Part shown: positions 23,578 to 32,399 of the stretch, one piece after another
Numbering within the stretch: the first letter of the stretch is position 1
Layout of the letters: the number at the start of each line of letters is the position of its first letter
DNA from: Sphingomonadales bacterium
GTDB taxonomy: Bacteria > Pseudomonadota > Alphaproteobacteria > Sphingomonadales > Sphingomonadaceae
Direction: 5' to 3'
DNA: 64,000 bases
Assembly (NCBI GenBank): GCA_028868535.1
Contig: JAGWUH010000005.1
Location: 51,024-115,023, forward strand
The notes under the pieces: model-generated
The model's input: the letters and a program-made list of their open reading frames with translations, nothing else
Told to the model about the DNA's origin: nothing
Databases searched by the model: none
Made by a program: the position numbers and the translations under genes

Positions 23578-23610
23578 AAGGGTGCCGCAGGCCCGGCTTG
23601 CGGCACCCTT
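23578..23610. terminator. Bidirectional hairpin terminator candidate
   Basis: AAGGGTGCCGCA (23578-23589) and TGCGGCACCCTT (23599-23610) form a perfect 12-bp stem with a 9-base loop. It is placed between the convergent stops of the Rieske gene (23550) and the FAH-family gene (23617). The A/T at the stem base gives only a short T run on either strand. Confidence 0.7.
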
Positions 23611-23616
23611 GTCATG

Positions 23617-24450
23617 TCACGCCTCGGCGATCACCGGATTGACCAGCGTTCCGACCGCGCCGATCGACACCTCGACCCGGTCGCCCGGCTGCATGTAGAG
23701 CGGGGGCTTGCGCTTTTCGCCAACGCCCGACGGCGTGCCGGTGGCGATCACGTCACCCGGCGAAAGTTCGGTGAAGGCGGAAAGATAGGCGATGATCTCC
23801 GCCACCGGACACAGCATGTCGGCGATCGGCTGGTCCTGCACCAGCACGCCGTTGAGCCGGGTCTGGACGCGCAGTGATGGAAGGTCGGCGATCTCGTCCG
23901 GGGTCACCAGCGCCGGCCCGAAGCCGCCGGTGGCGGGGAAGTTCTTGCCGGGGATGAACTGGCTGTTGTGGCGCTGCCAGTCGCGCACCGAGGCATCGTT
24001 GAACACGGAAAAACCGGCGATGTGGCCGAACGCATCAGCGGCGGCGATGCGCCGCCCGCCCTTGCCGATCACCACCGCGAGCTCGCCCTCGTAATCGAGG
24101 CAGTCACTCGCGCTCGGTTTGACCAGCGCGCCGCCGTGCGCCACCAGGGTATCGTTCCAGCGGGTGAAGATGCCCGGATGCGCGAGCACTTCCCGTCCCA
24201 TTTCCGCGACATGCGCGCCATAGTTCATCGCCACGCAGAGGATCTTGCCGGGATTGGGGATAGGCGGCAGCAGCGTGACCGTCGCCAGCGGCACCGTCCT
24301 GCCCGCCGGCAGCGATGCAAGTGTATCCTCCGCCAGCGCTGCCTTGAGGTCGGCCGGCGCACCCGCGCCGCCCAGCTCGACCACGGCATCGCCTTCCAGC
24401 CGTCCATAGCCGGCACGGCCGGCGGCATCGACATAGCTCACGTAACGCAT
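23617..24450 (-). CDS. Fumarylacetoacetate hydrolase family protein
   Basis: 277 residues. Conserved FAH blocks ILCVAMNYGAHVAEMG, DCLDYEGELAVVIGKGGRRI (Glu and Asp metal ligands), IAGFSVFNDASVRDWQ, GKNFPATGGFGPALVT, and GDVIATGTPSGVG. These hydrolyse 3-keto acids or decarboxylate and isomerise ring-cleavage products. Next to a Rieske oxygenase, a role in aromatic ring breakdown is likely, but no ring-cleavage dioxygenase is in the window. Confidence 0.9.
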   Translation of the reverse strand: MRYVSYVDAAGRAGYGRLEGDAVVELGGAGAPADLKAALAEDTLASLPAGRTVPLATVTLLPPIPNPGKILCVAMNYGAHVAEMGREVLAHPGIFTRWNDTLVAHGGALVKPSASDCLDYEGELAVVIGKGGRRIAAADAFGHIAGFSVFNDASVRDWQRHNSQFIPGKNFPATGGFGPALVTPDEIADLPSLRVQTRLNGVLVQDQPIADMLCPVAEIIAYLSAFTELSPGDVIATGTPSGVGEKRKPPLYMQPGDRVEVSIGAVGTLVNPVIAEA

Positions 24451-24471
24451 CGTCGTCTCCTCGGCCGTTCC

Positions 24472-25014
24472 CTAGCGTCGGCGAAACCGCTGTTCCAGCT
24501 TGGCGAGGTCTGCCTGGGTGTTGATGTTGGCGCTGCCGCCGGGCAGGTCGACCGCGCGCGCGCCGATTGCCGCCGCCAGTGCCTTCATCGAATGGCGGCC
24601 CGGTCCCAGCAGGATCGCCTCGAGCGCGGCGGCGGCGGTTGCCGGCCACAGCCCGATCACCGGCTGGTCGGCAACATAGGCCGGCGCCGCGCCAAGCCGC
24701 GCCGGCAGGTCATCCGGCAGCAGCGCGGCATCGACCCCGCAGGACAGCACCGCCGCGTAGCCGCCCTCGCCGGCCAGCCGCAGCGCCGCCGCCAGCCCGC
24801 CGAGCGGCCCCATGCCGGATCGTGGCCAGTCGGCCAGCGTCTCGACCGGCGCGTGCGCGCGCCCGACCACCACCACCCGCTCGCACCAGCCCGCCAGCCG
24901 TGCCACCGCGCGGTCGAGCAGGGTTTCGCCTTCGAACAGCGCCAGCGCCTTGTCGCTGCCGAAGCGGCGCGCCTGGCCGCCCGCGAGGACCACCCCCAGC
25001 ATTGTGCTGTTCAT
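24472..25014 (-). CDS. Molybdenum cofactor guanylyltransferase-like protein (MobA)
   Basis: 180 residues from ATG 25014; a second ATG at 25002 is equally possible since neither has a strong ribosome site. LGVVLAGGQARRFGSDKAL matches the nucleotide-binding signature of MobA-type transferases, followed by GPLGGLAAAL and SCGVDAALLP (Asp for the metal). It would attach GMP or CMP to molybdopterin. The window also carries a molybdopterin dehydrogenase at 56348-58618, a possible client. Confidence 0.8.
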   Translation of the reverse strand: MNSTMLGVVLAGGQARRFGSDKALALFEGETLLDRAVARLAGWCERVVVVGRAHAPVETLADWPRSGMGPLGGLAAALRLAGEGGYAAVLSCGVDAALLPDDLPARLGAAPAYVADQPVIGLWPATAAAALEAILLGPGRHSMKALAAAIGARAVDLPGGSANINTQADLAKLEQRFRRR

Positions 25015-25102
25015 GCGTTCAGCGCCCCGGCGTTGTGCTCCGCACTTGCGTTCCATTCGCATCGGGGCGAACATTGCCGGCGGGAGAAAAGGAATTCGTG
25101 AC

Positions 25103-25990
25103 ATGGCATACCGGTACGAGAACGCGAAGGACAAGATCGGCGGCATCTTCCACATTTCCCGCGAGGACCTGACCAAGGACGACTTCATCGCCGAAGTCCG
25201 CGCCAAGCTGGAAGAACGCGGCGTCCTGGTGTTCCCGCAACTGCATGCCAGCGACGCGGAGCAGCTCGCCTTCACCGACAAGCTGGGGGAGCGGGTGAAC
25301 TTCACCCGGCAGGTGCCCGGATCGGATGCCAGCGCGCAGGATGTCTACAAGATCACCCTCGACAAGCAGCTCAACACCGAGCGCGACTATGTCCTGGGCA
25401 CGTTCTTCTGGCACATCGATGGCGTCACGATTGACCAGCCGCTGCCCAAGGCGACGGTGCTGTCCGCGCGCGCGCTTTCGGCCGAAGGCGGCGCCACCGA
25501 GTTCGCCAACCTCTATGCCGCCTATGACGACCTGCCCGAACGGGAAAAGGCCGAGATCGCCGACCTGCACGTGATCCACACGGTCGAGGCCGCGGTGCGG
25601 CCGGTCAATGGCATCGTCCCGCCGGAGCGGCTCGAGCGCTACCGGACGATGGCCGCGCAGATGGACCAGCCGCTGGTGTGGACCCATGACGACGGGCGCA
25701 AGTCACTGCTGATCGGCACGCATGCCGACGGCATCGTCGGCATGCCCGGCCCTCACGGGCGCGCGCTGCTGACCCGGTTGCAGCAGTGGGCATCGCAGCC
25801 GCAGTACGTCTATCGTCACGACTGGACCCCCGGCGACCTCGTGATCTGGAACAACCAGGGCGTCATGCATCGCGTGGTGCCCTATACCGACGAGAACCGG
25901 GTCATGCACCGCACCACGATCGCCGGGCGCGAAAAGCCGGGCCACGTCGCGCGTGGCGAGGACATCGAGGCGATCTACGTGATGCCGTGA
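25103..25990 (+). CDS. TauD/TfdA-family 2-oxoglutarate-dependent dioxygenase
   Basis: 295 residues from ATG 25103 with AAAGGA upstream. Iron ligands are visible as His-x-Asp in FFWHIDGVTI and the distal His in NNQGVMHRVVPY; the 2-oxoglutarate Arg is probably in NRVMHRTTIAGR. Members hydroxylate aryloxyalkanoates, sulfonates or other acids. It is followed by an NTF2-like gene with a 78-base gap, a pairing that suggests hydroxylation followed by dehydration or cleavage. A paralogue is at 42341-43177. Confidence 0.9.
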   Translation: MAYRYENAKDKIGGIFHISREDLTKDDFIAEVRAKLEERGVLVFPQLHASDAEQLAFTDKLGERVNFTRQVPGSDASAQDVYKITLDKQLNTERDYVLGTFFWHIDGVTIDQPLPKATVLSARALSAEGGATEFANLYAAYDDLPEREKAEIADLHVIHTVEAAVRPVNGIVPPERLERYRTMAAQMDQPLVWTHDDGRKSLLIGTHADGIVGMPGPHGRALLTRLQQWASQPQYVYRHDWTPGDLVIWNNQGVMHRVVPYTDENRVMHRTTIAGREKPGHVARGEDIEAIYVMP

Positions 25991-26068
25991 GGCAACGCGA
26001 GGCCTTCGGGCTTCACGGCAATGCCGCCCGGCCGGAACCGGCCGCGGCTTTCAGTAAGGAATGCAGGT

Positions 26069-26524
26069 GTGGCGAAATTCACTCCCGAACAGGCAGCGGC
26101 CGTTCTCGCGGTCAAGCAGGTGATCTATGAGTGGGGTGACGAGCTCGACGTCAACGACGGGCTGAACATGGCCGATGCCGGCGTCCTCGCCGACGACGTG
26201 CGCTACTTCGTCGGCGGCGAGTGGCGCGAAGGCTTGCCGGCAGCGGCGCAGTTCTATCGCGACCGCAAGGCCCGCCTCGACGCCGCCGGCGGCGCGCCGG
26301 TGATGCGCCACATCATCTCCAGCCTGCGGGTCTCGTTCCCGGCCGAGGATCGCGCGAAAGTCGGCTTCCTGCTGGTGTTCTTCGCGGCCACCGGCACGCC
26401 GCCGTTCGAGAACTACTGCGATCCGCTGGCGGTCGCCGACGTGCGCATGGAATGCACCCGCGACGCCAGCGGCGACTGGAAGATCGCGATGTTCGACTCG
26501 GGCCAGATCTTTCGCAGGGGGTGA
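26069..26524 (+). CDS. NTF2-like (SnoaL-type) protein
   Basis: 151 residues from GTG 26069, chosen for AAGGA 8 bases upstream. It begins VAKFTPEQAAAVLAVKQ, with the acidic segment DELDVNDGLN and strand VRYFVGGEWREG, then VMRHIISSLRVSF and a C-terminal WKIAMFDSGQIFRR. The length and order of elements fit the SnoaL_4 fold. It is the fourth NTF2-like protein in this window and lies downstream of the TauD gene, likely in the same transcript. Confidence 0.72.
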   Translation: MAKFTPEQAAAVLAVKQVIYEWGDELDVNDGLNMADAGVLADDVRYFVGGEWREGLPAAAQFYRDRKARLDAAGGAPVMRHIISSLRVSFPAEDRAKVGFLLVFFAATGTPPFENYCDPLAVADVRMECTRDASGDWKIAMFDSGQIFRRG

Positions 26525-26618
26525 CGTCGCGCGCGGGCGCGCTTAGGCTGGGGTTCATCGGCACAATGGCATTGCCGGCGCGACGGCACGCCTTGCCCCC
26601 ACCGACTGGATCGACCCG

Positions 26619-29483
26619 ATGAACAGCTTTGCCCGCTTCGTTTCCCCGCTGGCGCTCGGCCTCGCGCTCGTCCTTGCCGCCCCGGCGGCGGCGGCGGACG
26701 AGCCGGCGCCGCTCGCCGGCCTCGTCGCGCATGTCGAGATTCCGTTCGAGACCGCGACGCTGAAGAACGGGTTGCGGCTGATCGTGCACACCGACCGCAA
26801 GGCGCCCGTGGTCGGCGTGACCACCTACTATCGCGTCGGATCGAAGCACGAGCCGCGCGGCCACACCGGCTTTGCCCATCTCTACGAGCACCTGTTCTTC
26901 GGCGGATCGCAAAACGCACCGAGCTTCGACGCGCCGCTCGAAGCCGCGGGATCGACCGCGAGCAACGGATCGACCTGGTACGATCGCACCAACTATGTCG
27001 AAACCGTGCCGAAGGGCGCGCTGGAACTGGCGCTGTTCCTCGAATCCGACCGCATGGGGCACCTGCTCGGGGCGGTCACCCAGGACAAGCTCGACAAGCA
27101 GCGGGGCGTTGTCCAGAACGAGAAACGGCAGAACGACAACCAGCCTTACGGCCTCGTCCAGTACGCGATGGGCGACGGGCTGTTCCCGATCGGCCATCCC
27201 TACCGCCATGCGACGATCGGTTCGATGGCGGACCTCGACGCGGCGACGCTGGGCGACGTGCGCCGCTGGTTCACGGACCACTATGGCCCGAACAACGCCG
27301 TGCTGGTGCTGACCGGCGACATCGACATGGCGACGGCACGGCCGCTGGTCGAGAAGTACTTCGGCGACATCCCCTCCGGCCCGCCGGTGCGGGCCGTCCA
27401 GGCCGGTCCCGTGACCCTGGCCGCGCCGCAGGTGCGCGAACTGACCGACCGCGTCGCGATGACCCGGCTTTACCGCATCTGGACCGGCCCGGCGGAGGAC
27501 GATGCGGATACGCCCGCGCTCGAAGTCGGCATGCGCGTGCTGGGCGGCCTGTCCAGCTCACGCCTGGACAACGCGCTGGTGCGGGGGCGGCAATATGCGG
27601 TTCACGTCGAGGCCGAGAACGAGGCGCATGAGCAGCTGAGCTTCCTTTCGGCATCGATGGACGTGAAGCCCGGCATCGCGCGCGCCGATGCCGAGGCCGC
27701 CTTCGACGTCGAGATCCGGCGGTTGATCGACGAAGGACCGACCGCCGACGAGGTCCGCCGGGCCGCGACCGTGACGGTCAGCGAACAGATCGGCGCACTG
27801 GAACTCGTCGGGGGGATGGGCGGCAAGGGCTCGACCCTGGCCGAAGGGCTGCTCTATGCCGGCGATCCGGCGCATTACAGGCAGCAATTGCAGCGCATCG
27901 CCAGCGTGACCCCGGAGGAGGTTCGGGCAGCCTTGCAGAAGTGGCTGCGCCGTCCGCCGCTGGCGCTGGCCGTCACCCCCGGCGCGCGGACCGAATCGGG
28001 CGACCAGAAGGGCGGGTGGGGCGACGAGGCGACCCGGCCGGCACCGCTGCCCGATCCACGCAAGCCGGTACCCGCACTGCCGGCGGCAGCGCCGCGCACG
28101 GCGCCGCCGGTCCTGCCGGTGGCCGCGCTTACGTTTCCGGTCATCCAGCACGCCAGGCTGTCGAACGGCATTCCCGTCACGCTGGCGCGACGGACGGCCG
28201 TGCCCAAGGTCGTGGTGGCCGTCGGCTTTGACGCCGGCGCGGCGGCGGACGCGCTCGACACGCCGGGCGCGCAGAACACGATGCTGGCCTTGCTCGACGA
28301 AGGGACGGCGGGAGACGCGAAAGTCCGCAACGCCACGCAGGTGGCCGAAGAGGAGGAGCGGCTGGGTGCCACCATCACCGCCGGCACGGCCATGGACACC
28401 AGCACGGTTACACTGTCCGCACTGACCGCGAACCTGGCGCCGTCGCTGGCGCTGATGGCCGACCTGATCCGGCACCCGGCGATGGCGCCCGACGACGTTG
28501 CCCGCGTGCGCCAGCAGCGGCTGGCGGCGCTCGCCGCGTCGCTGGCGTCGCCGCAAAGCCTGGCGCTGCGCTCGCTGAATCCGCTGCTTTATGGCGCCGG
28601 CCACCCCTATGCGCAGCCGAGCGACGGCCTCGGCACCGCCGAATCGCTGCGGGCGATGACACCGGCGAGCCTGCGCGCGGTGCACGACCGCTGGCTTCGC
28701 CCCGATCTGGCGCGGATCACCGTGGTCGGCGACGTGACGATGGCCGACCTGCTGCCGCGGCTGGAGGCCGCCTTCGGCAACTGGCAGCCGCCGGCCAGCC
28801 CGGCGCCGGTCAAGCGGATCGATACGCCGGTCCCGGCACCGCGACCGCGCGTCGTCGTGCTCGATCGCCCGCAATCGCCGCAGTCGGTGATCGTCGGTGG
28901 CAGGGTCCTGGCGATCGCCGGGCGCGACCAGGGGCATGAGGCCGTGCAACTGGCCAACGAGGTGCTGGGAGGAGACTTCCTGTCACGGCTCAACGGGGAC
29001 CTGCGCGAGGACAAGGGCTGGTCCTACGGTGTCGAAACCTGGATCAGCCAACCGCTTGGCCCGCGCGCGCTGTTCCTGTTCTCACCGGTGCAGACCGACC
29101 GGACCGGCGATGCCATCAAGGCGCTGATTGCCGACATGAAGGCGCTGCCGGGCGCGAAGCCGGTGACCGCGGACGAAGTGCAGCGCGTCACCGACGGCAA
29201 CATCCGCGGCCTGCCCAACCGCTTCGAGACCAACGCCCAGGTGCTTTCCGCGGTTGCGCAGAACGAGCGCCTCGGGCGGCCGGACGACTACTACGTGACC
29301 TTGCCCGACCGCTATCGCGCGATCGGAGCGCCGCAGCTCGACGCCGCCGCGCGCGATTACCTGCAGCCCGAAGGCATGGTATTCGTCGTCGTCGGCGACA
29401 AGGCGGCGGTGCTGCCGCAGCTCCAGGGCCTGGGGCTGCCGGTCGAGGTCATCGAAGCATCGAACAAGGAGAACGGGACATGA
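26619..29483 (+). CDS. Exported M16-family zinc metallopeptidase (two-domain)
   Basis: 954 residues. Signal peptide MNSFARFVSPLALGLALVL with cleavage near AAAADEP. The inverted zinc motif HLYEH is at residues 87-91 (His87, Glu90, His91). Two M16 halves are seen: the N-terminal active one (about 45-460) and a C-terminal inactive one (about 500-940; RLSNGIPVTLARRTAVPKV, lacking HxxEH), joined by a Pro-rich linker. Periplasmic peptide degradation is likely. Coupled by ATGA overlap to a 99-residue protein. Confidence 0.92.
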   Translation: MNSFARFVSPLALGLALVLAAPAAAADEPAPLAGLVAHVEIPFETATLKNGLRLIVHTDRKAPVVGVTTYYRVGSKHEPRGHTGFAHLYEHLFFGGSQNAPSFDAPLEAAGSTASNGSTWYDRTNYVETVPKGALELALFLESDRMGHLLGAVTQDKLDKQRGVVQNEKRQNDNQPYGLVQYAMGDGLFPIGHPYRHATIGSMADLDAATLGDVRRWFTDHYGPNNAVLVLTGDIDMATARPLVEKYFGDIPSGPPVRAVQAGPVTLAAPQVRELTDRVAMTRLYRIWTGPAEDDADTPALEVGMRVLGGLSSSRLDNALVRGRQYAVHVEAENEAHEQLSFLSASMDVKPGIARADAEAAFDVEIRRLIDEGPTADEVRRAATVTVSEQIGALELVGGMGGKGSTLAEGLLYAGDPAHYRQQLQRIASVTPEEVRAALQKWLRRPPLALAVTPGARTESGDQKGGWGDEATRPAPLPDPRKPVPALPAAAPRTAPPVLPVAALTFPVIQHARLSNGIPVTLARRTAVPKVVVAVGFDAGAAADALDTPGAQNTMLALLDEGTAGDAKVRNATQVAEEEERLGATITAGTAMDTSTVTLSALTANLAPSLALMADLIRHPAMAPDDVARVRQQRLAALAASLASPQSLALRSLNPLLYGAGHPYAQPSDGLGTAESLRAMTPASLRAVHDRWLRPDLARITVVGDVTMADLLPRLEAAFGNWQPPASPAPVKRIDTPVPAPRPRVVVLDRPQSPQSVIVGGRVLAIAGRDQGHEAVQLANEVLGGDFLSRLNGDLREDKGWSYGVETWISQPLGPRALFLFSPVQTDRTGDAIKALIADMKALPGAKPVTADEVQRVTDGNIRGLPNRFETNAQVLSAVAQNERLGRPDDYYVTLPDRYRAIGAPQLDAAARDYLQPEGMVFVVVGDKAAVLPQLQGLGLPVEVIEASNKENGT

Positions 29484-29779
29484 GTGCGGCAGGAACCTGG
29501 AACGTCACCGTCAAGACGCCGATGGGCGATCAGAACGGCACATTCACCGTCGCGGTCGACGGCGACAGCTTCGTGGGCACGCTGACCAGCCCGATGATGG
29601 GGTCGCTGGCGACCGAGGGCGGCAAGATCGACGGTCCGACGCTGACCTGGAAAATGGAGATGAAGGTGCCGATGCCGATGTCGCTGGACGGCGAGGCCAA
29701 GGTCGACGGCGATACCTTGTCCGGCAAAGTGGTGGCCGGGGCTTTCGGGGCGATGGCGCTGACGGGGACGCGAGGCTGA
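29480..29779 (+). CDS. Small beta-rich protein of unknown function, coupled to the M16 peptidase
   Basis: 99 residues, ATG inside the stop of the M16 gene. No signal peptide. Alternating short strands and Gly/Asp turns (GTWNVTVKTPMGDQNGTF, DSFVGTL, LSGKVVAGAFGAMALTGTRG) suggest a small beta-barrel like those in lipocalin-like domains found with sugar- or lipid-related proteins. Function is unknown; tight coupling suggests it works with, or is made in a ratio to, the peptidase. Confidence 0.75.
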   Translation: MSAAGTWNVTVKTPMGDQNGTFTVAVDGDSFVGTLTSPMMGSLATEGGKIDGPTLTWKMEMKVPMPMSLDGEAKVDGDTLSGKVVAGAFGAMALTGTRG

Positions 29780-29796
29780 GCTGCGGCGGCGGGTGG

Positions 29797-30576
29797 TCAG
29801 TCGCCGACGCCGAAATCGTAGATTCGGAACAGCGTGCCCCGGCGCCGCTCCCGTTCGCCCATCATCACGAAGCCGTACTGGCCCGGCGGCAATCCCTCCG
29901 GCATCTCCACCCGGAACAGCCCCCCGCCGAGATCATGGACGGTGAACGGCAGCGTGTTCTTCGGATCGATGCCGCTGATCTCGACGTAAGGCTGCACCCG
30001 CCCGATCGTCACCTGCCGGACGCCGTCCTCGACGCGAAAGCGGACAAGGCTGAACTCGGTGGGCGCGGTGACCTCGCCGCCGTTGAACTCGCCGAATTCG
30101 GGCGCGTGCGCCGCGTTCACCGCAAAGGCGAACAGGAACGTCGGCCGGGCCGGGGCGGTAACCTGCGCCGCCGCCTGCGGCACGATCAGCCGCGCGATTG
30201 TCGGAAACAGGATCGAGCCGTTGCCCGTCACCTTCACGGAAGAATGCGCCGCCGGGTGCAGCGCCTCTTCTCGGAGGGCGGCGGAAACGAGGAAGATGCC
30301 GGGGATATGGCCGCCTGCGGTGATCGCCTGCTGCTGCGCGGCGCTGCAATGATTGATCATCGCGACGATCACCGCCTGAGGCACGTCCGCCTTGTGCAGC
30401 GCGATCAGCGCCTCGGTCGAGGTATCGTAATCGCACGGGCCGCTGCGCAGCTTGGCCACGATCGCCTCACCCGAAAGCCCTGCCTTGTGCAACGCGACGA
30501 GGCCGCCGTTGCCGATCGGCTCGGCCTTTGCCGCGGGCGAGCAGAGCAACGCGATCACGGTTATCCAGAAACGCAT
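29797..30576 (-). CDS. Exported protein of unknown function
   Basis: 259 residues from ATG 30576, preceded by GGAGG. Signal peptide MRFWITVIALLCSPAAKAEP. The N-terminal third has two related helices with LVALHKAGLSGEAIVAKL and LIALHKADVPQAVIVAMI, an internal repeat also seen in other exported bacterial proteins; the rest is beta-rich (NGSILFPTIARLIVPQ, GQYGFVMMGE). Function not recognised. It ends convergent to the small M16-coupled gene, 17 bases away, and follows a group of exported proteins on the same strand. Confidence 0.75.
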   Translation of the reverse strand: MRFWITVIALLCSPAAKAEPIGNGGLVALHKAGLSGEAIVAKLRSGPCDYDTSTEALIALHKADVPQAVIVAMINHCSAAQQQAITAGGHIPGIFLVSAALREEALHPAAHSSVKVTGNGSILFPTIARLIVPQAAAQVTAPARPTFLFAFAVNAAHAPEFGEFNGGEVTAPTEFSLVRFRVEDGVRQVTIGRVQPYVEISGIDPKNTLPFTVHDLGGGLFRVEMPEGLPPGQYGFVMMGERERRRGTLFRIYDFGVGD

Positions 30577-30630
30577 CCCGCCTCCTTCCGAAGCGGAACA
30601 ATTCGATAAACTACGTTTCAAGTCAAATGT

Positions 30631-31227
30631 TTAGAATCTCGCACTGTTCATCACGGCAAGCGCCTTGGGAGCATCGCGGTTGAAAATGAACGTCTCGGGC
30701 GCGGCGAAAGCGATCAGCGTCAATTGCCCGTTTTCGAGCGTCGCGGTGGCCACGCCCTTGCGCTGCAGCGCACTGCCTTCGACGGCATAGCGATAGGTGA
30801 AGCGGATCGCGCTCCTGCCGCCAAGTTTCGCCGGCTCCGATCCGATCAGTTCGAACGCGGAGGTGTTGAGCCCGACCCGCTCCGAGCTTTCGAAGAAGTC
30901 GGGGATGTCGGTCAACTGGGCATTGGCCGGCAGCTTCGGCAACGGCGCATCCTTCTTGCGGGCATCCTTGAACAGCGTCTCGCCCGCGGCCAGCCCGGAT
31001 ACGAAATAGAGTTCGTTCAATCCGGCACCGTCGAGCGTCCACACCTCGCCCTTCGCGATCGGGCGCGTCGACCAGCGGTTCCAGTCCTCGCTCGGCGTGA
31101 CGCCTAGCGCAGACTTGGCGACTTTCACCTCCGCGCCGTGCGAAACCAGCTTCCACCCGGCCAGGGCCGGTGCCGTCGGCATTGCCGCCAGGCCCGCCGC
31201 CAGCATCAGCTTCCCCATGCGCATCAT
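30631..31227 (-). CDS. Exported protein of unknown function
   Basis: 198 residues from ATG 31227 (GGAGG 6 bases upstream; ATGs at 31224 and 31218 also possible). Signal peptide ending near APALAGW. The mature part reads as one compact domain (KSALGVTPSEDWNRWSTRPIAKGEVWTLDG..., ending IFNRDAPKALAVMNSARF). No family recognised. The start overlaps the end of the M48 peptidase gene, so the two are translationally coupled. Confidence 0.75.
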   Translation of the reverse strand: MMRMGKLMLAAGLAAMPTAPALAGWKLVSHGAEVKVAKSALGVTPSEDWNRWSTRPIAKGEVWTLDGAGLNELYFVSGLAAGETLFKDARKKDAPLPKLPANAQLTDIPDFFESSERVGLNTSAFELIGSEPAKLGGRSAIRFTYRYAVEGSALQRKGVATATLENGQLTLIAFAAPETFIFNRDAPKALAVMNSARF

Positions 31228-32381
31228 CTTGTTCCTCCCGCCATCATCTGCATCATTGCGCGGTCGCTCGCGTCGGGCGCGCGCCGCAGGTATTCGAGCA
31301 CGTCCGCGCGCCCTTCGGCCTCGCGGCCCAATTTCAGCCGTGCCAGGCCGCGCCCGCGCCAGCACTCGGCAGGAGCGGCGACCTTGTCGACCGCCTCTGC
31401 GTAGAAGCCTTCGGCCCTGGCGAGATCATCGACACCGCCACGCCGCCGAAAGAGTTCGCCGCGCGCGCACAGCAGTTCCGCCGTCCAGCCACTGGCCGCG
31501 AGTTGGCCCAGCAGGTATTCGGCCGCGCCGAAGTCGTTGCGCTTGAGTTGATCGTCGATGAAAAGCTGCCACCACGGTCCGAGCCCGGCGCGATAGGCGG
31601 CGAGTCCATTCTCGCCGGGCCGGCCGGGCATTTTGCCCGCCTCCTCGATGAGGTAGGCGACCCGTTCCGCCGAAGGCGGATGCGATCCGAACAGCCCCTT
31701 GTCCTTGTCCTTGCGCGAAGTGGTGCCGCGCGCCGCGGCCGTTGCATCCATCTCCTCGCGCAACTGCTCCCAGACGCGCGCAGCCTCGCGGGTATCGTAG
31801 CCCGCGGTCGCCATCGCCTCGACCCCGGCAAGGTCGGCCTCGCGTTCCATCTCGCGCGAATAGCGGAAAAAGTCCGATTCCATAGCGATCGCCGCGATCA
31901 GGCCGACCCCGGTCATTGCCAGCCAGGCGGCCGACGCCGACTTCGATTTCAGCTCGCGGTAGAGCGCAAGCGTGTGTCGCTTCTCGTAGTGCGCGTATTC
32001 GTGGCCGAGCACCGCGGCAAGCTGCGCCTCGTTGCGTGTCCGCAGCAACAGCCCCGACCAGACCTGCATCGCGCCGTTGGGTGCCATGTTGGCGTTGAAA
32101 TCGGGCGTCCGCACCAGGTAGAGCCGCACGGCGGCGCACTTTGCCGGGCCTTCGAGCTTGCAAAGCACCGATCGGACATAACCATTCAGTGCCGGGTCGC
32201 GGATGATCAACGGCGAATCGCGAAACTTGCGCTCGGCCTCGTCGACCGACATCATCAGTCCGCGCTCCAGCCGGTCGGCATCGGGCCCGGCAACGACGGC
32301 ATCGGCGCGGCCCGCAGCCGGCATCGCCGCCAGGGCGAGTGCCAGCGTCGCTTTCCACGGGAGTACGTGACGGTTCACCAC
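31224..32381 (-). CDS. Exported M48-family metallopeptidase with TPR-like C-terminus
   Basis: 385 residues. Signal peptide cleaved near AAGRADA. Zinc motif HEYAH (His127, Glu128, His131) with the third ligand Glu in REMEREADLAG. A hydrophobic stretch WLAMTGVGLIAAIAM follows the active site. The last 110 residues resemble TPR helices (AEYLLGQLAASGW, AEGFYAEAVDKVA). Similar to the BepA/YfgC-type periplasmic proteases that act on outer-membrane assembly, though exact orthology is not claimed. Confidence 0.88.
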   Translation of the reverse strand: MVNRHVLPWKATLALALAAMPAAGRADAVVAGPDADRLERGLMMSVDEAERKFRDSPLIIRDPALNGYVRSVLCKLEGPAKCAAVRLYLVRTPDFNANMAPNGAMQVWSGLLLRTRNEAQLAAVLGHEYAHYEKRHTLALYRELKSKSASAAWLAMTGVGLIAAIAMESDFFRYSREMEREADLAGVEAMATAGYDTREAARVWEQLREEMDATAAARGTTSRKDKDKGLFGSHPPSAERVAYLIEEAGKMPGRPGENGLAAYRAGLGPWWQLFIDDQLKRNDFGAAEYLLGQLAASGWTAELLCARGELFRRRGGVDDLARAEGFYAEAVDKVAAPAECWRGRGLARLKLGREAEGRADVLEYLRRAPDASDRAMMQMMAGGTR

Positions 32382-32399
32382 GGCAAACGCGCGCTTCCG

